A stretch of 64,000 nucleotides of DNA from UBA11090 sp035560555 (lineage in GTDB: Bacteria > Spirochaetota > Spirochaetia > Treponematales > Rectinemataceae). The notes under the pieces were generated by a model that worked only from the letters and a program-made list of their open reading frames with translations, did not search any database and was not told the DNA's origin. Where the stretch lies: assembly GCA_035560555.1 (NCBI GenBank), contig DATMZF010000054.1, positions 1 to 64,000 on the forward strand. The letters run 5' to 3'. The position numbers were made by a program, and so were the translations under genes. Below are positions 61,580-64,000 of this stretch, in pieces (the first letter of the stretch is position 1; every line of letters starts with the position of its first letter).

Positions 61580-62449
61580 ATGGCAGAGCTATCGAAGACA
61601 CTGGCTCGATGCATCCAGAAGGCGGAATCCCGCGTCCCGGATTTCAAGGTAGGCCTGATTTTTCCCGATGAGGGACTTGTGAGGACGGCGCTGCGGGCAC
61701 GCGAAAACGGAGTGGCCGAATCCATAGCCTTCGGTCCCTCGATAATTGAAGGAATCGAGACGGTCCTGGCGCGGAGTCCCGCGGAAGCCATCGAAAAAGC
61801 GCTGGAGCTCTGCCTCCGGGGAGACCTGGACAGTCTGGTGAAGGGTTTGGTCAACACCAACATCTTCCTCAAGGGCCTCGTAAAATCGGCCTTCCGTACC
61901 GGCTACATCACGCATTGCTCCATTCTCGACCTGCCCGGCTACGAAAAGCCGATTGTCGTATCGGACGGTACCGTAACCCCCTATCCGGATCTAGCGCAGA
62001 AAGTCGAGATCGTGCTCAATGCCATCCGCTGCTCCAGACTCCTGGGCGAGACGACGCCCAAAGTGGCGATCCTCAGCGCCAACGAACTCGTGCTGCCGGG
62101 CATAACCTCGGGAAGCGACGCGGCCGTTCTCTCGACCATGGCCAGGAGAGGGCAGATCGCCGGCGCGATCGTCGACGGGCCGATGGCCCTGGATTCGGCG
62201 CTCTCTCCCCTCGCCTGCGAAAAGAAAGGCCTTCGCTTTTCGTTCACGCCTCCCGCCGATGTCCTGATCGCGCCTGACCTGGAGAGCGCGGCCATGCTGA
62301 TCAAGGCGGCTGTCCACCTCGCCGGAGCCTCGGTGGGCGGGATTCTTTGGGGAACGAAGTGTCCGATCGTCCTCACCTCGCGCGCCGATTCCGATGAGGC
62401 GAAATATCTTTCTCTCTGCGTCTGCAAACTGGCGGCGAGGGCGCGATGA
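61580..62449 (+). CDS. ptb: Phosphate butyryl/acetyltransferase-like phosphotransacylase
   Basis: A 289-residue phosphotransacylase of the Ptb branch. VAILSANE, DGPMALDSALS and the late PPADVLIAPDLESAAMLIK segment are the family signatures. It would convert acyl-CoA and phosphate to acyl phosphate for the kinase. The start is ATG 61580 with AAGGAGG. It overlaps the next gene by 4 bases. Confidence 0.82.
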   Translation: MAELSKTLARCIQKAESRVPDFKVGLIFPDEGLVRTALRARENGVAESIAFGPSIIEGIETVLARSPAEAIEKALELCLRGDLDSLVKGLVNTNIFLKGLVKSAFRTGYITHCSILDLPGYEKPIVVSDGTVTPYPDLAQKVEIVLNAIRCSRLLGETTPKVAILSANELVLPGITSGSDAAVLSTMARRGQIAGAIVDGPMALDSALSPLACEKKGLRFSFTPPADVLIAPDLESAAMLIKAAVHLAGASVGGILWGTKCPIVLTSRADSDEAKYLSLCVCKLAARAR

Positions 62450-63279
62450 AAAAATCCTACATGTGGATCGACCCTTCCCTCACCCGAGACCATGCCATCA
62501 CCGGCCTCGACTTGCCGCTCCCCGAAGCTTTGTCACGCATGAAAGGGCTTGGCTTTGATGGCGTCGAAGTCATGATTGGCGACCCTGACCTCTTCGATCG
62601 GGATATTTTCGGCAAGGCTGTCCTGGCGCATGGCCTCGAGGTCAGCCAGCTGTGCACCGGCGAACTCTTCGGTTCCCTGAATCTCATGCTCAACAACCCC
62701 GACGGCTCGGCCAGAAAGGCCGCGCTGAAGAAGGCCGAAAGCGTGGTCAGGCTGGCCGGCGGCCTGGGCCGCAAGGTAGGGATCGGGCGCTTTCGCGGAA
62801 AAATATGGAATGGTGATGAGGCGTCTTCGCTCGAGGCGATGGCCGCATCCTTTTCCGCGCTCGACAGGCTCGCCGGCGAAGAGGGCGTGGAACTGCTTAT
62901 CGAGCCCCTCAGGCCCGACATCTGCGACACGCTCAACACCGTATCGCAGGCATGCTCCTTCATGGACGCCGCCGGTCTTTCCAATTTCGGCTGGCTTCTG
63001 GACACCGATCACGTGGGGCTCGACCAAGAGCGGAGTATTATCGATCATAAGGGCAGGCTGGGTTTCGTGCACCTCGCTGACACCTTTCATGTCCCCATGG
63101 GCAAAGGAAAGATCGATTTCCCGCGATATTTCGAGCTGCTCGGGCGGCTGGAATACGCCGGCTACTGCAGCGTCGAGGTCTTCGGGGACAAGAAAAAGGG
63201 AGAATCCGTCTTTTTGGCCGAAATGGCCGAGAAACTTGAGAATTATATAGGTCACAACAATCGGGAAGGTAAGGTATGA
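62446..63279 (+). CDS. Sugar phosphate isomerase/epimerase-like TIM-barrel protein
   Basis: A 277-residue AP-endonuclease-2 superfamily TIM barrel. Candidate metal ligands are in LLIEPL, LDTDH, FVHLADT and SVEVFG, as in hydroxypyruvate isomerases and tagatose or ribulose epimerases. It may isomerise the imported compound before the aldolase step. It overlaps both neighbours by 4 bases, so all are translated together. Confidence 0.78.
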   Translation: MKKSYMWIDPSLTRDHAITGLDLPLPEALSRMKGLGFDGVEVMIGDPDLFDRDIFGKAVLAHGLEVSQLCTGELFGSLNLMLNNPDGSARKAALKKAESVVRLAGGLGRKVGIGRFRGKIWNGDEASSLEAMAASFSALDRLAGEEGVELLIEPLRPDICDTLNTVSQACSFMDAAGLSNFGWLLDTDHVGLDQERSIIDHKGRLGFVHLADTFHVPMGKGKIDFPRYFELLGRLEYAGYCSVEVFGDKKKGESVFLAEMAEKLENYIGHNNREGKV

Positions 63280-63977
63280 ATATTGAACCCATTGAAGCGC
63301 AAAGCCTCGAAAAAGTCGTCTATCTGAATATAAAAAACAGGATCATCTCGCTTGAGATTCCGCCGGAAGAAACGCTCAATATCAACTCCCTCGCGGCCTC
63401 CCTTAACGTGAGCATCACGCCGGTGAGAGGCGCGCTGCAGCTGCTCGAAAGGGAAGACCTCATCCGGAGGATCCACAATAAGGGCTTCTTCGTCGCGCCC
63501 ATGACGAAGCTGGATTCCGAATATGTCTACGAAATGCGCCTCTCTCTCGAACTGCTCGCGCTGGAGAGAGCGATAGTCAATATCGATAAAAAAAAGCTGG
63601 ACAATCTCATCAAAAAAATGGTGGAACTCCTCGAGCTCCACGACAAGTCTCCCACAAGCCTTCCGTACGAACTCGATTACTCCCTCCACGATCTCATAAT
63701 CTCCTCATGCGGGAACCCATACCTGCAGCATACCTACGAAAGGCTGATGGCCAACATCCAGCGTTACCGCAATGTCATCAGGAAATTTTCGCCGCCCGAC
63801 GATATGAATTGGGTACGATCCGAACTCGAGCAGCATATTCAGATCGGCGAGCTTATATTGAAAGGCGACCTGGGCAGCGCGAAGGAGCTGCTCGCCCGCC
63901 ACATCAAGCATCTGATCTCGATCGTGAGCGAAAAGCTGTCGAATATAGCCTTCCCCATACCCATAACAAAGGAGTGA
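63276..63977 (+). CDS. GntR-family regulator with FCD domain
   Basis: A 233-residue FadR/FCD-type GntR regulator with an N-terminal winged helix-turn-helix (LNINSLAASLNVSITPVRGALQLLEREDLI) and a helical FCD domain. It is placed inside the catabolic operon, overlapping the isomerase by 4 bases, and likely represses the operon at the palindromes near 54416-54434. Confidence 0.83.
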   Translation: MNIEPIEAQSLEKVVYLNIKNRIISLEIPPEETLNINSLAASLNVSITPVRGALQLLEREDLIRRIHNKGFFVAPMTKLDSEYVYEMRLSLELLALERAIVNIDKKKLDNLIKKMVELLELHDKSPTSLPYELDYSLHDLIISSCGNPYLQHTYERLMANIQRYRNVIRKFSPPDDMNWVRSELEQHIQIGELILKGDLGSAKELLARHIKHLISIVSEKLSNIAFPIPITKE

Positions 63978-63981
63978 AGCG

Positions 63982-64000
63982 ATGAAGCGCGGACTGATAA
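63982..64000 (+). CDS. Start of a further gene (cut by the window end)
   Basis: ATG 63982 has AAGGAG about 9 bases upstream and starts 4 bases after the GntR stop. Only MKRGLI is visible, so no function can be given. It probably continues the operon. Confidence 0.6.

Noticed and set aside
1..64000. CRISPR arrays, insertion sequences, prophage genes, tRNAs or rRNAs
   Set aside because: No regularly spaced repeats, transposase or integrase motifs, terminal inverted repeats or cloverleaf-like sequences were found when reading the gaps and genes.

Overview
The window is about 64 kb of gene-dense, GC-rich bacterial DNA with roughly 58 protein genes and no rRNA, tRNA, CRISPR array or insertion sequence that I can see. 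The gene content indicates an anaerobic, fermentative bacterium: two [FeFe]-hydrogenase-type proteins, an oxygen-sensitive U32 family protein, a radical SAM enzyme, xylose isomerase with xylulokinase, and a phosphotransacylase with an acyl kinase. Lipoproteins with relaxed lipoboxes and many solute-binding proteins would suit a spirochaete such as a Treponema or Spirochaeta relative, but this is an inference because no phylogenetic marker is present.

Layout. 1-5174 (+): a hydrogen-sensing cassette made of a small ferredoxin, a sensory HydS-like hydrogenase with a PAS domain, a SpoIIE-type phosphatase, a second small ferredoxin and a group B [FeFe] hydrogenase. 5215-9358 (-): an ECF vitamin transporter (S, T and a fused double ATPase) with a type III pantothenate kinase homologue. 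9506-11451: a flavin reductase-like protein and a divergent TrhP-type U32 protein. 11448-16087 (-): a four-gene operon with a radical SAM/SPASM enzyme carrying a PqqD-like domain, beside a DUF2207-like membrane protein that ends in nine tandem Cys-x-x-x units. I regard this as the best candidate for a little-described system. 16255-20753: a lipoprotein, a GbsR/MarR regulator, a P-type ATPase and a cytidylate kinase-like protein.

21331-31296 (+): two secreted C69 peptidases, a secreted DUF6305-like protein, a DctM-like permease, a 57-residue membrane protein, an aspartoacylase-like hydrolase, and PgsB, PgsC and PgsW of poly-gamma-glutamate type. Together they suggest synthesis, export or breakdown of a gamma-linked or other peptide polymer. 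31301-40085 (+): a membrane-bound AraC regulator and a carbohydrate ABC transporter operon that continues into an MBL hydrolase, an alpha/beta hydrolase and a D-cysteine desulfhydrase-like enzyme. 40082-44950 (-): a PAS-GGDEF protein, xylA, xylB and a DUF2087 regulator.

45175-46746: a coiled-coil lipoprotein and an AEC transporter. 46782-54192: two divergent GntR regulators, two enolase-superfamily dehydratases and a complete TRAP transporter, which is a sugar-acid utilisation locus. 54469-64000 (+): a branched-chain amino-acid type ABC transporter, a LeuA/NifV-like aldolase, an acyl kinase, a phosphotransacylase, a TIM-barrel isomerase and a GntR regulator. This reads as one catabolic operon that could conserve energy through acyl-CoA, acyl phosphate and ATP.

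Regulatory DNA is unusually readable. Strong hairpins without a U-tract separate the binding-protein gene from its permease genes in all three transporter operons. A 200-bp promoter and leader is duplicated upstream of two secreted-protein genes. A 42-bp near-palindrome covers the promoter of the DUF2087 regulator.
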